NCBI RefSeq assembly: GCF_021155765.1
Contig: NC_060109.1
Coordinates: forward strand, 5,667,001 to 5,731,000
From: Diprion similis
Taxonomy: Eukaryota; Arthropoda; Insecta; Hymenoptera; Diprionidae
DNA length: 64,000 bases
Direction of reading: 5' to 3'
Part shown: in pieces, positions 22,501-34,255 of the stretch
Layout of the letters: each line of letters begins with the position of its first letter
How positions within the stretch are numbered: position 1 is the first letter of the stretch
Made by a program: the position numbers and the translations under genes
The notes under the pieces: model-generated
Databases searched by the model: none
Told to the model about the DNA's origin: nothing
What the model saw: the letters and a program-made list of their open reading frames with translations, nothing else

Positions 22501-23854
22501 ACGCTATTATCCGTATAACCGATGAATTCTCTCAAAGATACTACAAGTACTGCTTCGAAAAAGTCAACCAGGGTTCTTAGATCCCACATCGGACAGGCCT
22601 GCGCTACGCAACGCTTGTAGAAATTACTAACAGCGGGACCTCTACCATGTAAGCACTTCCACCTAGTCACAATGTGTACCAAGTGACTCGTATTAAGTCG
22701 TATGTAAGTTTTTGGAAGTGTACCTTGATGTTGTACTGAAACGTCATAGCATCTCTGCAAGTAGTCCTGCAGGTCATGGCACATACCAAAGATTTTAGCA
22801 ACCGTGATTAGAAGGGCCCACCTAAAATCTGTCACAACGATCGACGGAATAGGTGCACCTTTCGTGAGGATATACCACAAGAAATAGCCTATTACTAGAT
22901 CAGTTTGATCCGCAGATATCATCTGAAATACGGGAACACTACCTTGATTGGTATTGATCATACACTGGTATAAGAATATTGCTAGATCGTGCTTCCCTTC
23001 TCGTTTAGCAATCCCACCAGTCGCATCAATAGTGAAAATTGCGTCAACATTTTTTCACAGCGCTCGGTATAAATCTGCTGTTGCTCCGGCGTCCAATAAA
23101 TACAGTAGAATTTCTTAAGCCCTATTTTATGAATAGTGCCTGCATGCTTTCCATTTTTGGAATAATGGTACAAGTTCAAAGCCGGATTACCAAAACATGA
23201 GCCATGGATTTTCAGCAATTGTTGCTCTTTTTCTTTGCGTAGGACTTCTCTACTTGGGAGTATTGGGGGATCTTTATCGCCAAATTTTTTTAAACGCTGC
23301 GCTTCTTCGTAGCGATACGTAACCGCTGCTTTTCGTTGCTCTATCAAGCGCGTAGCTATTTTTTCACGTCTGTCCCCTCGTAATTGTCGTTTCTTTTCAC
23401 CCGAATGGTGGTTTGGAAAAATATTTTTCAGCTCGACTACAAATACCACATCGACATCCTTGGCCGGTTCATTGCGTAAGGTGCCGTGGATGGTGGCCTG
23501 GCATTCTAAACATTTGCCATCAAACTTTGCATATGCTTTTGCATTCGAACTAGAATGAACGATATTATTTTTGAACGAGATAACACAATCTATCTTGCGT
23601 TGTTGCCATATTCGTTCGGCGATTATATCGCTCCAACCCTCCCTAAATTTCCAAAATATTCGGCCAGAATACTGTTTTTGAACAGGTTTCATTAGCTGGT
23701 ATTTTTCAGATGATACGACGATTTTAATTTTCTTTGAATACGTCATGTCAGACGTATTCGTCAAATTGCCTAGACTCATGTGAGTACTCAGAGAACTGTC
23801 GTTGGTTTCAGGTATTTCAGCGATTTTCTTTGACAAATTATATGCTTTCTGGAC
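19527..23854 (-). repeat. Left arm of the palindrome
   Basis: Reverse complement of 24167-28494. Besides the coding part (20688 upward) it holds about 1.1 kb of non-coding sequence at the outer side, with a poly-T-rich tract (20320-20470) and a two-copy tandem repeat. Confidence 0.95.
19846..20120. repeat. Two-copy tandem repeat of about 140 bp in the palindrome arm
   Basis: Two diverged units both contain GTGAAATGCTGGCTCATAT and then GCACTTGC...AACTACGAGGCG. The mirror image lies at 27901-28175. Function unknown; subterminal repeats are common transposase-binding regions. Confidence 0.75.
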
Positions 23855-24052
23855 AAAGCTACGAAACCCGTTGCGATCCTCTTTTAAAATACAGTCAACA
23901 TGCTTTGGTGTAATCTTTGAACCGTGATCAATCATGCGTTGAGAAATAATTGCATATACATCATGTGCAGGTTTGTATGGGAGACCGGTATTGTCTATCG
24001 CTCGACAGTCGGTTTGTAATAATATTTTACGAAGGATATCCTTGTCATACAT
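20688..24052 (-). pseudogene. DDE transposase fused to USP-like cysteine peptidase (left arm copy)
   Basis: Starts at ATG 24052 and runs about 1,120 codons. The N-terminal 355 codons hold a lysine-rich region and a CLEC zinc-like motif. After a one-base shift in an A-run near 23046, the reading continues with FTIDATGG (first acidic residue), IVVTDFRWA (second), SHLVHIVTRWKC, and after two in-frame stops (22389-22391, 22326-22328) with VSLWTGI and VEAEFGDMKR (candidate final Glu). Two more stops (21966-21968, 21885-21887) precede the last part (21533-20688). That part has TCTFDSIFQVI, a Cys box as in ubiquitin-specific proteases, several CX2C pairs and, near the end, a block with H-x-x-AY and WYVY like a USP His box. 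All parts after the shift share one frame. Related to 38466-40518. Family name unknown to me. Confidence 0.72.
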
Positions 24053-24166
24053 TTCTTTTGTTGCGAAACAAAAAAAAAATAAGAAGAGATGGATCGAGAG
24101 AAGAATAAACCTGAAATCGTTTTCTAAAACGACCTATAACCTATCGTGAGAAGTAGTTGGGGAACG
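23855..24166. other. Unique spacer at the palindrome centre
   Basis: The left gene's first 66 codons and about 110 bp of upstream sequence lie here and have no mirror copy. The right-arm gene therefore lacks its start. The junction at 24166/24167 is abrupt. Confidence 0.9.
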
Positions 24167-27100
24167 GTCCAGAAAGCATATAATTTGTCAAAGAAAATCG
24201 CCGAAATACCTGAAACCAACGACAGTTCTCTGAGTACTCACATGAGTCTAGGCAATTTGACGAATACGTCTGACATGACGTATTCAAAGAAAATTAAAAT
24301 CGTCGTATCATCTGAAAAATACCAGCTAATGAAACCTGTTCAAAAACAGTATTCTGGCCGAATATTTTGGAAATTTAGGGAGGGTTGGAGCGATATAATC
24401 GCCGAACGAATATGGCAACAACGCAAGATAGATTGTGTTATCTCGTTCAAAAATAATATCGTTCATTCTAGTTCGAATGCAAAAGCATATGCAAAGTTTG
24501 ATGGCAAATGTTTAGAATGCCAGGCCACCATCCACGGCACCTTACGCAATGAACCGGCCAAGGATGTCGATGTGGTATTTGTAGTCGAGCTGAAAAATAT
24601 TTTTCCAAACCACCATTCGGGTGAAAAGAAACGACAATTACGAGGGGACAGACGTGAAAAAATAGCTACGCGCTTGATAGAGCAACGAAAAGCAGCGGTT
24701 ACGTATCGCTACGAAGAAGCGCAGCGTTTAAAAAAATTTGGCGATAAAGATCCCCCAATACTCCCAAGTAGAGAAGTCCTACGCAAAGAAAAAGAGCAAC
24801 AATTGCTGAAAATCCATGGCTCATGTTTTGGTAATCCGGCTTTGAACTTGTACCATTATTCCAAAAATGGAAAGCATGCAGGCACTATTCATAAAATAGG
24901 GCTTAAGAAATTCTACTGTATTTATTGGACGCCGGAGCAACAGCAGATTTATACCGAGCGCTGTGAAAAAATGTTGACGCAATTTTCACTATTGATGCGA
25001 CTGGTGGGATTGCTAAACGAGAAGGGAAGCACGATCTAGCAATATTCTTATACCAGTGTATGATCAATACCAATCAAGGTAGTGTTCCCGTATTTCAGAT
25101 GATATCTGCGGATCAAACTGATCTAGTAATAGGCTATTTCTTGTGGTATATCCTCACGAAAGGTGCACCTATTCCGTCGATCGTTGTGACAGATTTTAGG
25201 TGGGCCCTTCTAATCACGGTTGCTAAAATCTTTGGTATGTGCCATGACCTGCAGGACTACTTGCAGAGATGCTATGACGTTTCAGTACAACATCAAGGTA
25301 CACTTCCAAAAACTTACATACGACTTAATACGAGTCACTTGGTACACATTGTGACTAGGTGGAAGTGCTTACATGGTAGAGGTCCCGCTGTTAGTAATTT
25401 CTACAAGCGTTGCGTAGCGCAGGCCTGTCCGATGTGGGATCTAAGAACCCTGGTTGACTTTTTCGAAGCAGTACTTGTAGTATCTTTGAGAGAATTCATC
25501 GGTTATACGGATAATAGCGTGCCAGTACATTCTGAAATACGGATACAACTGATAAACGATGTGATACGCGGCACATCTCTAAGTGACAAAGAAGATCACT
25601 GCGATGGACTGGCCAATGAAGGATGCGAATAAAAAGACGGTCAAGACAGAGACGATGATTCACAGAACGATCATGCTTCCGATACTGGATGAAAAATGTG
25701 GGCTGATACAATTTATCAGACCGCAAAAGATCTTGCTGAAAAATCGAAAAGCGGAAGTATAATAAACGGTTGCTACAATCCTGAATTCGCCAAGCAATTC
25801 AAAAAACAACTTATGCCCTACGTGTCTTTGTGGACCGGTATATTGCGACCTCACTTTAAACGGGGTCTAATTATTGCTACCTCTTCTGCCGTAGAAGCAG
25901 AGTTTGGTGACATGAAGAGATCGTTGAAAGGCATCCTACCAACTCGCCCCGACAAATTCGTTTTACAACATATTGATGACTATCTAGATGGTAAGGTGAA
26001 ACTTTCACCAAACATCGACGATAGGATAATAATTAGCGACCAGAACCGAGGGTAAGCAATGAAAAAATCAGACCTACCTGCTAACATTTATTTTTCTGCT
26101 AGCGAATTCGAAGAATCTGATTTCGTTCAGAATTAAGATAACGGCACTGATTTTTCACCGGAGATTAATGACAGTCATGGTATTTCAAAACAAGAACTTA
26201 TAAAACATTCAATCACAGTCGGATCGGACACAAATGCGATCGAACCTACGAACAGTCTTGTAGGGAACTCTTCAACATTCAATATCGATGCAAACCGCCG
26301 GACCAGCACGCCTATTGACTTTAAGCAGTGGAATATCAACGAAAATTGGGGAAATGAGGCCGAAAAAATTGATATAGATAAGATAACTGACGTAGAACCC
26401 ATTCCTAAAAAAAGATATAAGCAGACATGTCTCGACAAATGCCCAGAATGGGACTACATTAAGGACATACGCAATCCACAGCTACCAATGTTCCAGAATG
26501 GTCTACTGAAAGGTTGCATGACTATCAAAAAGAAAAGCATTTCTGTCATCAGAACATGTACTTTCGATTCGATATTCCAAGTGATTTTGAGTGGTATTGC
26601 GTGTCACAAGAGTTACCACTATGAAATTGCCTCATTCTCAAGTCCACTCATTCAACTGGCTCTCAAAGTTCTGAAAGAGAAGAAAATCAATGCCAAACAT
26701 TACGTAGAAAGAGCTAATATACTGTTAGAATTGAACTTGTTTGAGGATGCAAAGATTTTGTTCACTAGAACAATCAAGCGTCTAGATGCTCACTGTAATG
26801 TATGCCACTTGGCCGATTACCTTTTCGTTCAACAGCCAAGTTGTACAAAAAATTATTTATGTACGTGCGGCTATCAAAACAGTCATCCTTGCGTTACAAT
26901 CTCCGTTGACGTGGATATATTGTTGAACGACGGATTTCATATGATGCAAGAAGCTATCGATGATGCTTTGGTGACAAGGAGAACCTGCATAAAGTGCGAA
27001 AATGTTCTGGAGGATCAAGTCGTCTACAGCCCGCATATACTGCTTGACCTGTCAGTTATAACCGATCAAAATTATGAGATACGAAGAAAGACCATCTCCC

Positions 27101-27333
27101 ACCGACTCGAGTCCATATCGCCGACAATATCTTTAGGCGGTAATGTATATGCTCTTGCTGGATTAGTACACTATGAAGTTGAGCACTGCACGGCTTATAC
27201 GAAGACCGGATTGTATTGGTATGTGTACAATGCTATGCATCGTAAGCGCGAAACCGTGCAAAAAAGCACAATTATCAAACCCCATTTGTTCGCATATGTA
27301 TTGTCGACACAGAGATCAAGCGCTAATTGTTGA
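24167..27333 (+). pseudogene. DDE transposase-USP-like peptidase, 5'-truncated (right arm copy)
   Basis: Identical to the left-arm gene from its residue 67 on, including the same frameshift and the same four in-frame stops. The defects therefore predate the duplication or were copied by it. Sub-segments are 24146-25039 (N-terminal part), 25060-25632 (DDE region), 25696-26055 (C-terminal catalytic part) and 26488-27333 (peptidase-like region, candidate nucleophile Cys about 24 residues in). It lacks a native start codon and promoter. Confidence 0.72.
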
Positions 27334-28494
27334 CAAGGGTATTTCAAAGGTCTGCTAAAATATTTTATTGCGACACTGAAAAACGAAATTTTAGTTCCAA
27401 ACGAAACACCCCATTGGATAGACCAGTTATTCAACAAACAAATCAATATATATTCATTTCAAGAACATGGAAAAAAAAATATTTCATCTACATAAGCAAA
27501 GGAATGTGCTGGAAACTAGTACTATAATTAATTAGATTATAATAAACATTACAAAAAAAAGTAAAATAAACAAACACGATGTTTGAACAATATACAAAAT
27601 ACAAAAAAAGGAGAAAACTATTTTTTAAGAAGCACAAAAATAGAAAAAAAATAAAACAAAGTACAAAAAAGCAAAAAAAAAAATAAAAAAGGAAAAAAAA
27701 TATGGAGCCATCTCTCACTACGTCCTCGTCGTTGGTTCTGGTAACGCTAAAAGTGAAAACAGGAAATTTCAAATCTTTAACGTTTTTAATAAAATTTCCC
27801 CAGAGGATATACAGAAATTCTCTATATCTTTGCACTTCAAGGTAGCTTTCTAAAAACACTTTGATGGAACGACAATTTTTTTTGTGTTCTTGGTGGAGAC
27901 CAAATTTGAGAAAGCAGGCCGAAACTCTTCGCCTCGTAGTTTGACAAGGCAAGTGCTATCATCATATCTTCCGTACTTACCCCCGAAGTTGGAATATGAG
28001 CCAGCATTTCACCTTTTTGGGTCCGGTTCGATTTATTTGTTGTAAACAATTGACGTAAATAATTTTGGAAGCCGGAACTCCACGCCTCGTAGTTGGAAAG
28101 AGCAAGTGCTGTCATATCATTTGCCGTGCTTACCTCCTGAGTTGGCATATGAGCCAGCATTTCACTTTTTTGGGTGTTGTTCGGTTCATGTGTTATAAAA
28201 CGTGGCTAAAAACAAAGAAAAATGTAAGACGCATGCACCAATTGCTCGAAAACTATGAAAAACTCTCGTGAAATTTGTTTTATCCTGTTCGTGGTGTATA
28301 GAAATCGTCATTTGAACTAATAAAATGCTAGCTTCCGGCCGCTAGCGTTTCATTTTTTTAAAATTAGTTTTGGCGTAATAATTCATCAGAACTATAGATA
28401 AAAACTATTAGGAACTACGAAACTTTTGGGAATGCTATAGGAACAACCATTTTTTTATGAAATGCTAGCACATGATATGCTAGGTTCACACACG
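24167..28494 (+). repeat. Right arm of the palindrome
   Basis: Mirror copy of 19527-23854, with every open frame repeated at coordinates summing to 48021. Confidence 0.95.
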
Positions 28495-28495
28495 T

Positions 28496-28504
28496 CTTGC
28501 CGTT
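28496..28504. repeat. 9-bp target duplication (right) of the palindromic element
   Basis: CTTGCCGTT, identical to 19517-19525. Confidence 0.85.
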
Positions 28505-28537
28505 CGAGTTTGCAAGAGGGTAGTAAAATCTGGTTAA

Positions 28538-28636
28538 GGGGACACCTCAATATGTACCTCAAATTAATAAATTAGAGGTCATTTTCAAAGGAACACAGTT
28601 GATAAGAGATTAAATTTCATTTATTGTAGTTTCACC
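28538..28636 (+). repeat. Left terminal inverted repeat of the THAP-DDE/YqaJ element
   Basis: Pairs with 34826-34918. The best conserved parts are the terminal GGGGAC, the TTTTCAAAGGAACACAGTT block and the GTTTCACC inner end. Confidence 0.85.
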
Positions 28637-29123
28637 ATTGTCTAGAATCATCTTTGGTGATTATTTCCCCAGTTAAACGAATATTCTATCTTCATTACGA
28701 AGAGCGGTTTAGCCTTGGAGAGGTGCCGTCGCGTTTTTGTTTCTACATCACGTTGTGCATGACTGCGATGCCATTTCTCATCTGAAATGATTGGGGTTTT
28801 GCATGAATAAGGTAAACAGTTTGTGACGCCCAAATGGCATCATGTATTATAATCCACGGAAGCAATCCACTTCCTTCGAGTTAATCATTCCTTGAATTAA
28901 CTTTAGCCGTTGCCAAGCACGAATATAACATATAAAAGACTGAAACTAGCCATATAATATTCAAAACGAGTAAAACCAAAGAGAATAGAATAATATGTAT
29001 ATACTAAGAAATATACCTTTATGAGGCACGCTAATTCGGCACAGCAAGCAAAAACCCGTATCTATAGAACACCTGGCGTCCGAGCGCTGCGTGCCGACAA
29101 AAAGGGGGAAGGAACCAAAATAG

Positions 29124-29130
29124 TATAAAA
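29124..29130 (+). promoter_or_regulatory. Possible TATA box
   Basis: TATAAAA, followed about 30 bp later by GGACACAGGAGACACTCTC, lies about 400 bp upstream of the nuclease gene start. It could be that gene's promoter; there is no other support. Confidence 0.3.
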
Positions 29131-29538
29131 GCCGGCACCTCGGACACAGGAGACACTCTCTTCTTCCAGATCTCCTTTGGAGAAGCTAATTCCCAAACAA
29201 AGGATCAGCTGAGGTCGCTCAGTTGATCCAATTGGGTGTGCGAAAAAAAAATTTTGATCACCTCTTTTATGCTAAAACAAAACATTGACCGTAAAATACA
29301 ATAAATTTGAATGAATTTTTCATTATTGACCTTTCTTCAATTAAATAACGGGAATTTTATAATCGCGAAAATTCGAACCGTGTCACGTGATTATGAAACG
29401 CATCACCATTGGCGGCCTGAGCCGATGACGTCATGATGTTACAGCCAAAAACGCGGCAGTCGACGATACACAGCTTTCGAAGTTCTGTTAACAAGTTTCA
29501 ATTATTATAAGTACTCAAACTACCACGTGTATGAAAAA

Positions 29539-31401
29539 ATGTGCGATACGGGTTTTGTCAAGGCAACTGCTAGTAATCTACCGACCATAGACATATTTAT
29601 GGTCACAGAATTTCTAAAAGCAGATGATCGATTTAATGCTGCAGAAGTTCGGGGTGCCAAAGCATCAATGTAAGTCTCTGAGATGTATAATTGTTAAAAC
29701 TTTACCAACAAAATATCGTATGTTAATTGTAAAAATTAGTTTTAATAAAGTTTTTATTCTATCACAGGGCATGTCGCGAAAGTTGTGGAGATAAAGCTAT
29801 AGGTTATGTACAGCTGAAGCGAGAAGGAAACATCTGCACTGTTAAATGTCGCGTATGTCCTGAACATAAAGTTCGAAGTAAGGCTTATGTGGCGACAATA
29901 ACTATAAACGAAAAAGATAATGAAATTCAGAATGTCCAGTGTCATGATTGTGCTGCTGCGGCAGGTAAGAATTTACTTGTATAGTAGTAATTAAGGTGGG
30001 GTTAACTTAGATTTTAAAATCATAGATGCTTTTTGCTGGAGTATTGCAATTTTGGGATTCAGTTGCATTATAGTACTTCCACTTTCCACGAACATTTATA
30101 AATATTCATTAATTTTGAAGTTATGGATTTAAAAGCATTCCTTTTTTATGCATTGATATAAAAATCTTTTCACAATGAATTTTTCATCGAAGCTACCTAG
30201 AATTTTCTTTGTTACCTTTCAAATGTATGATAAACCAAACGCAGAATGAACTTCTTGAAATGTTGTTTTTAAACTCATTTTGAACGTATGAATTTTTAAA
30301 TGAAAAATATGAATTAGATCTCAAAGCATTTATAATTTTGCCGTGATATCAAATTGAACTCTACTCATTTTTTGTTATATCATTTATTTCAATATGAAGG
30401 TGGATGTAAGCATGCCCTGGCATTCCTTATGTGGTTACATCGACGAAGCGAAGACCCTGCTCCTACAGAAGTGGAATGTTATTGGAAAAAATCTCGGTTA
30501 TCCGGTGTAGGAACTGCTATTAAATATATCGAATCGAAGGATCTAGGAAACCAAAACTCAAGATCGGTGTTGAGTCATCCTCCAAATAATGAGACATTTT
30601 TGCAAAAAGTACTCGATATAGCCCAGGCGCAACAAATTGATGGCCAGATTTCAAGAATATCCTTTCAATTGATTGGTGAAAGAACCAGTAACTTATCAAT
30701 GCACAGATTAGCTCTTCAGTTTTATTCACATGAATCTCCTTAATGTAAATCAGTAGGCGATTTTCTAACTCTTTGTACTAATGAAATGACGAAAGACTTG
30801 TGTAATGAAGCTCAAGTGATTACAAAAGAGCAAAGTAATTGTCCATTGTGGTACGATTTGAGATATGGAAGAATCACAGCGTCTAAACTACACGAATCAG
30901 GTCACTGCAAGACAGATAATGTCACTTGTAAATCAAATTATTGGAGTATCCAAGATACATGAAACAAATGCGATGCTACGTGGAAAGAAACTAGAAAAGG
31001 ATGTGTTAGAGCAAATTCAAAGTCTATTGCAGACAAATATTCGAAATGCAGGACTTTTTCTCCTACCCGAATTTCCCATTTTGGGAGTATCAACTGATGG
31101 ATTAACGAAACAATATATTGTGGAGATAAAATGTCCTATGAATGAAAAATCTTTCAACAGATTTCTCTCCAATGGTGTAATCAATCCTCGCTGCATCGCA
31201 CAAATGCAGCTACAAATGTTATTGACTGACAGAAAAAAAGGATTATTTTGTATTGCTGATCCATCCTTCGAAACTACCAAACAAGTTCATATGCAGTGGC
31301 TTGAATTCGAGGCAGCAGCAACACAAGATTTGATTCAAAAAGCTACATTATTTTGGACCAATAATATATTTCCTAAGATAATGTCATCTGTACAGAAATA
31401 A
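29539..31401 (+). pseudogene. YqaJ-type nuclease with SWIM-like zinc finger, spliced and broken
   Basis: Proposed exons are 29539-29669, 29768-29964 and 30400-31401. The junctions have GTAAGT/GTAAGA donors and CAG/AAG acceptors and keep the frame. The spliced product has a SWIM-like zinc motif formed across exons 2 and 3 (CHDC, then GGCKHALAFL). It then has the YqaJ nuclease core: GRITASK, RGKKLEKDVL, STDG and VEIKCP, with the D and E-x-K catalytic residues. The gene is inactivated by TAA at 30741-30743 and by a frameshift near 30905-30920, upstream of the catalytic residues. The likely role is an accessory DNA exonuclease of the transposon. It converges on the transposase gene, leaving about 190 bp between them. 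Confidence 0.78.
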
Positions 31402-31587
31402 ACTTGACTTAACTAACTAATAAAATCTGTTCAAGTTTTATACTATTATAACTTAATATAATCAAAAAAGTCTTATCAAAATCTATTTTGCTTTTCCTTT
31501 ATAATACAGTTACTGTATAAAATGTCAATTTAATAAACATACTTATAAGGTTGTAAAATTATAAGATTTTTATTCAAGTACTGAAAA

Positions 31588-33486
31588 TTACATTTTAATT
31601 ATTGGAGATTGTAAATTAACTAATGCTGATGCGATGGTGATAACGTCATCAGTATAAGATAACATACTGTGATTAATGACAGCATGTGGTTTCAGGAAAT
31701 CGAATTCTCTCAATCTGCCAATGACTCTATCCACGTGGATGCGCAAGCTGGCAATACGCTTTGTCTCTAACACTTCAGATTTTTCAGGTTTAACTGAAGA
31801 CGATACACTGGGTGGTTTTAATAATTCACAATCTTTCATTGATAGTAAGCTCTGTATACTTTTAAAGCCCCGGTCTGCCATCACACCACTATTTGCAGGA
31901 AGCTTATCTAATATACCACATTTTTCGAATAACAGCACATCTGAAATTTTACCTCCGTATCCGGTAGAAATATAGTTGATAAAGCCATCAGGCGAACAAG
32001 AAATCAAATATTTTAATGTATTGCACTTCTTATATTCTGACCAAGTCAGTGCCTGATTGACAGGATCACTGGGCTTCTCAATTTGTATTTCAAGAGCGTC
32101 AACTATAGATCGAACATGACTATATGTACCTCTGAAAGCTATTGGTAAAATTTGTTTAACCGCGGTACGGTCCGGAAAAAAAATGAAAGTTTTCAACATA
32201 TGTGCCAATATTGGAGTTGTTTTTCTGAAAATAAAGCTTGCATTAGAAGTGGTCATACCAAACTGTTCTCCCAGTCTCTCAAACGTGTCTTGCGTTCTAA
32301 TTTTCATCAAGCATAATTTGATATTATCACTTTTAATTTTAGTATGTGAGCTAAGAATGTCCAGTAAAAAGGACCACTCATTCGGAACACCTAGGTACGA
32401 CTTCATATTTATACTGATAAAATAGTTTGTGAGTTTTACAGCATCTGGAAATTTTTTCTGGGGACTATCTGAATTACTTGAATGGGATCCCTCTGTAGGC
32501 TCAAAATAATCAGTAGAACTGATAAATTCACTGACTGATCGTGAGACTGTACTTGATGACTTTAAATCAGTTTTTTGTGCTTTAATTTTTGGTATTAACT
32601 TGATAGGAGATGTTGCGCTATCCATAAGATTGGAAATTTTGATTGGCGAGGAATTCGTATGACAAATCGATGGCATTATCTTACACATGGTAGCAATACT
32701 ACGGTATCGTTTTCGAATATTAACTTGTACACCAATACTATGCTCAGTGGGGTTATACTCGGTTTGAGTTTGTGCATCCACTTTCACAGTCGCTGTGTCA
32801 AATATTCTGGAGTCGCTGACTAGATCACTATTAGAATTTATATCTTCCATAGATCTATCGAGGACTTCGTTCTCTCCTTGTAACTGTGCAAATGTGCTTG
32901 GTAGACTTTCAGAAGAGCAGGGTGGAATTTCAGCAGCTAACATTTCATTAATTTCATGCAATCTTCTTCTTTTCTCTGCGACAGGTCGTGGAGGTGCATT
33001 TGCTGAACGTTTGCGGTTAGGTTGACATTCAAATTTATGTGGAACTGCAGATAATTTCATTCTCGCTGGACCTCCCTGATATGTATAATACAAATAGTTG
33101 TCCATATCTTCATGCAGCTGCCCAAAAAATGAGTAACATTAGCTCTCACAAAAGTTTAAACTTATTGTTATTGAGGTTATAAGTCTAGGATTTGATTTTT
33201 TTTTTTGGCTAAATTTTTACATTCTTATATACTCGCGTTGTGAAATAAAACAGGCACGTGGGATGATTAACTTTATATTGTAAGAAACTATACTTACATT
33301 GAAATGGTCTTCGCAGCAAAAGTAATTTGAAGCAGACTTGGGGTAATCACGACGTGCTGCAGCAAACCATTGTTTCCGACGCTTTACTTCTTTTGGCACT
33401 GTTACGAATACTTTTTCAGGGGTGCGTTTCGTAGTATTTTTGCACAAGGGCACAAAACACACTCTATAAGTTTTTATTTTGCTCAT
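31588..33486 (-). CDS. THAP-domain DDE transposase (two exons)
   Basis: Exon 1 is 33486-33298 and exon 2 is 33117-31588. The donor is GTAAGTA and the acceptor TTTTTTGGGCAG; the join keeps the frame and restores the THAP C-terminal part, giving 572 residues. Exon 1 has the THAP zinc finger (C-x4-C, then CCEDHF). Exon 2 continues with a coiled, Ser-rich linker, a helix-turn-helix region (RTQDTFERLGEQFGMTTSNA) and a DDE_Tnp_4-type catalytic domain. The acidic residues are in IVDALEI, ISDVLLF and MADRGF. The last catalytic position, usually HVE, reads HVD here. The gene has no stops, so it may be recently active. The short intron and convergent partner gene support a transposon two-gene unit. Confidence 0.88.
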
Positions 33487-34255
33487 TTCAACGAAAAATT
33501 AGTAAATTCGCCTTGGATTCTGCGCCAACGCACGTATTTAGAATATATTGCTGGAGAGCGTATAACATCGTGACGTCACTATCGATTCGACCAACATCGG
33601 GTATCTCCGGCACGTAGTCGGCTATACCCACTTACGTTTAAATAAGTAAAATTTCAAAATTCGATATCTCGGCGAATTTTGAAAATTTTACAAAAATACA
33701 AATATTTTACAATGAAACTTATACCCAAAGAATCGAACGAAACAATAAAAAAAATTCATTTGCAGACCCAATTATATACATTGTGTTCTAACGGTATAAC
33801 GGCTATTCAAAGTGTTATATTCTTCTATTCGAAATCTCAGATCATTTCAAACAGCAAACATATATAAATTTCTATTATCTTTATTTGATACACCGCAGCT
33901 AGTTAACGACTTATAACAATCGTCATTAATTTCAATACGAACCTTTAATCAATTAATTTGGTACCTGGCGCCGATATTAGGCCACCCAACTTTCTGTATT
34001 ATTCCATAGTTGTTATTTATTATTATCATTATTTTATCACTCGATACCGTTTGCTTTTTTATTTTCTTATTTTTTTATTCTGTATAATGTTACACGCCTG
34101 ATGGCGAAATAGATTGATGATTCTTATTTTGTCCAACAAACACGAAAAGAGAGATTCAGTCAATCACCCACACCTCCATCCCACCGGCTGCGTTTCATCA
34201 CTTTTGCAGTAAGAGATCCATTGCCACCACACATACACGTTTACACACGGCTACA

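Larger units (their letters stand above)
19526..28495. mobile_element. Giant palindromic DNA transposon (inverted dimer)
   Basis: Two 4,328-bp arms (19527-23854 and 24167-28494) are reverse complements of each other without any length change: position x pairs with 48021 minus x. I saw one mismatch (19680 T against 28341 G, which gives C on the complement). A 312-bp unique spacer separates them. The whole unit is flanked by the perfect direct repeat CTTGCCGTT, so it inserted as one piece. Each arm carries the same transposase-peptidase gene reading outward from the centre, so the two outer ends are both the downstream end of one element. The upstream end is absent from the right arm. The outer end (CGTGTGTGAACCTAGC) resembles that of the element at 36669. 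Confidence 0.88.

Noticed and set aside
24146-24166. Alternative start of the right-arm transposase at GTG 24146
   Set aside because: The leading residues come from the unique spacer and do not match the left copy; the gene is simply truncated.
19527-28494. Palindrome as an assembly or amplification artefact
   Set aside because: This was the first suspicion because of the near-perfect identity. The exact 9-bp direct repeat outside both ends is not expected from an artefact. Long reads should still confirm it.
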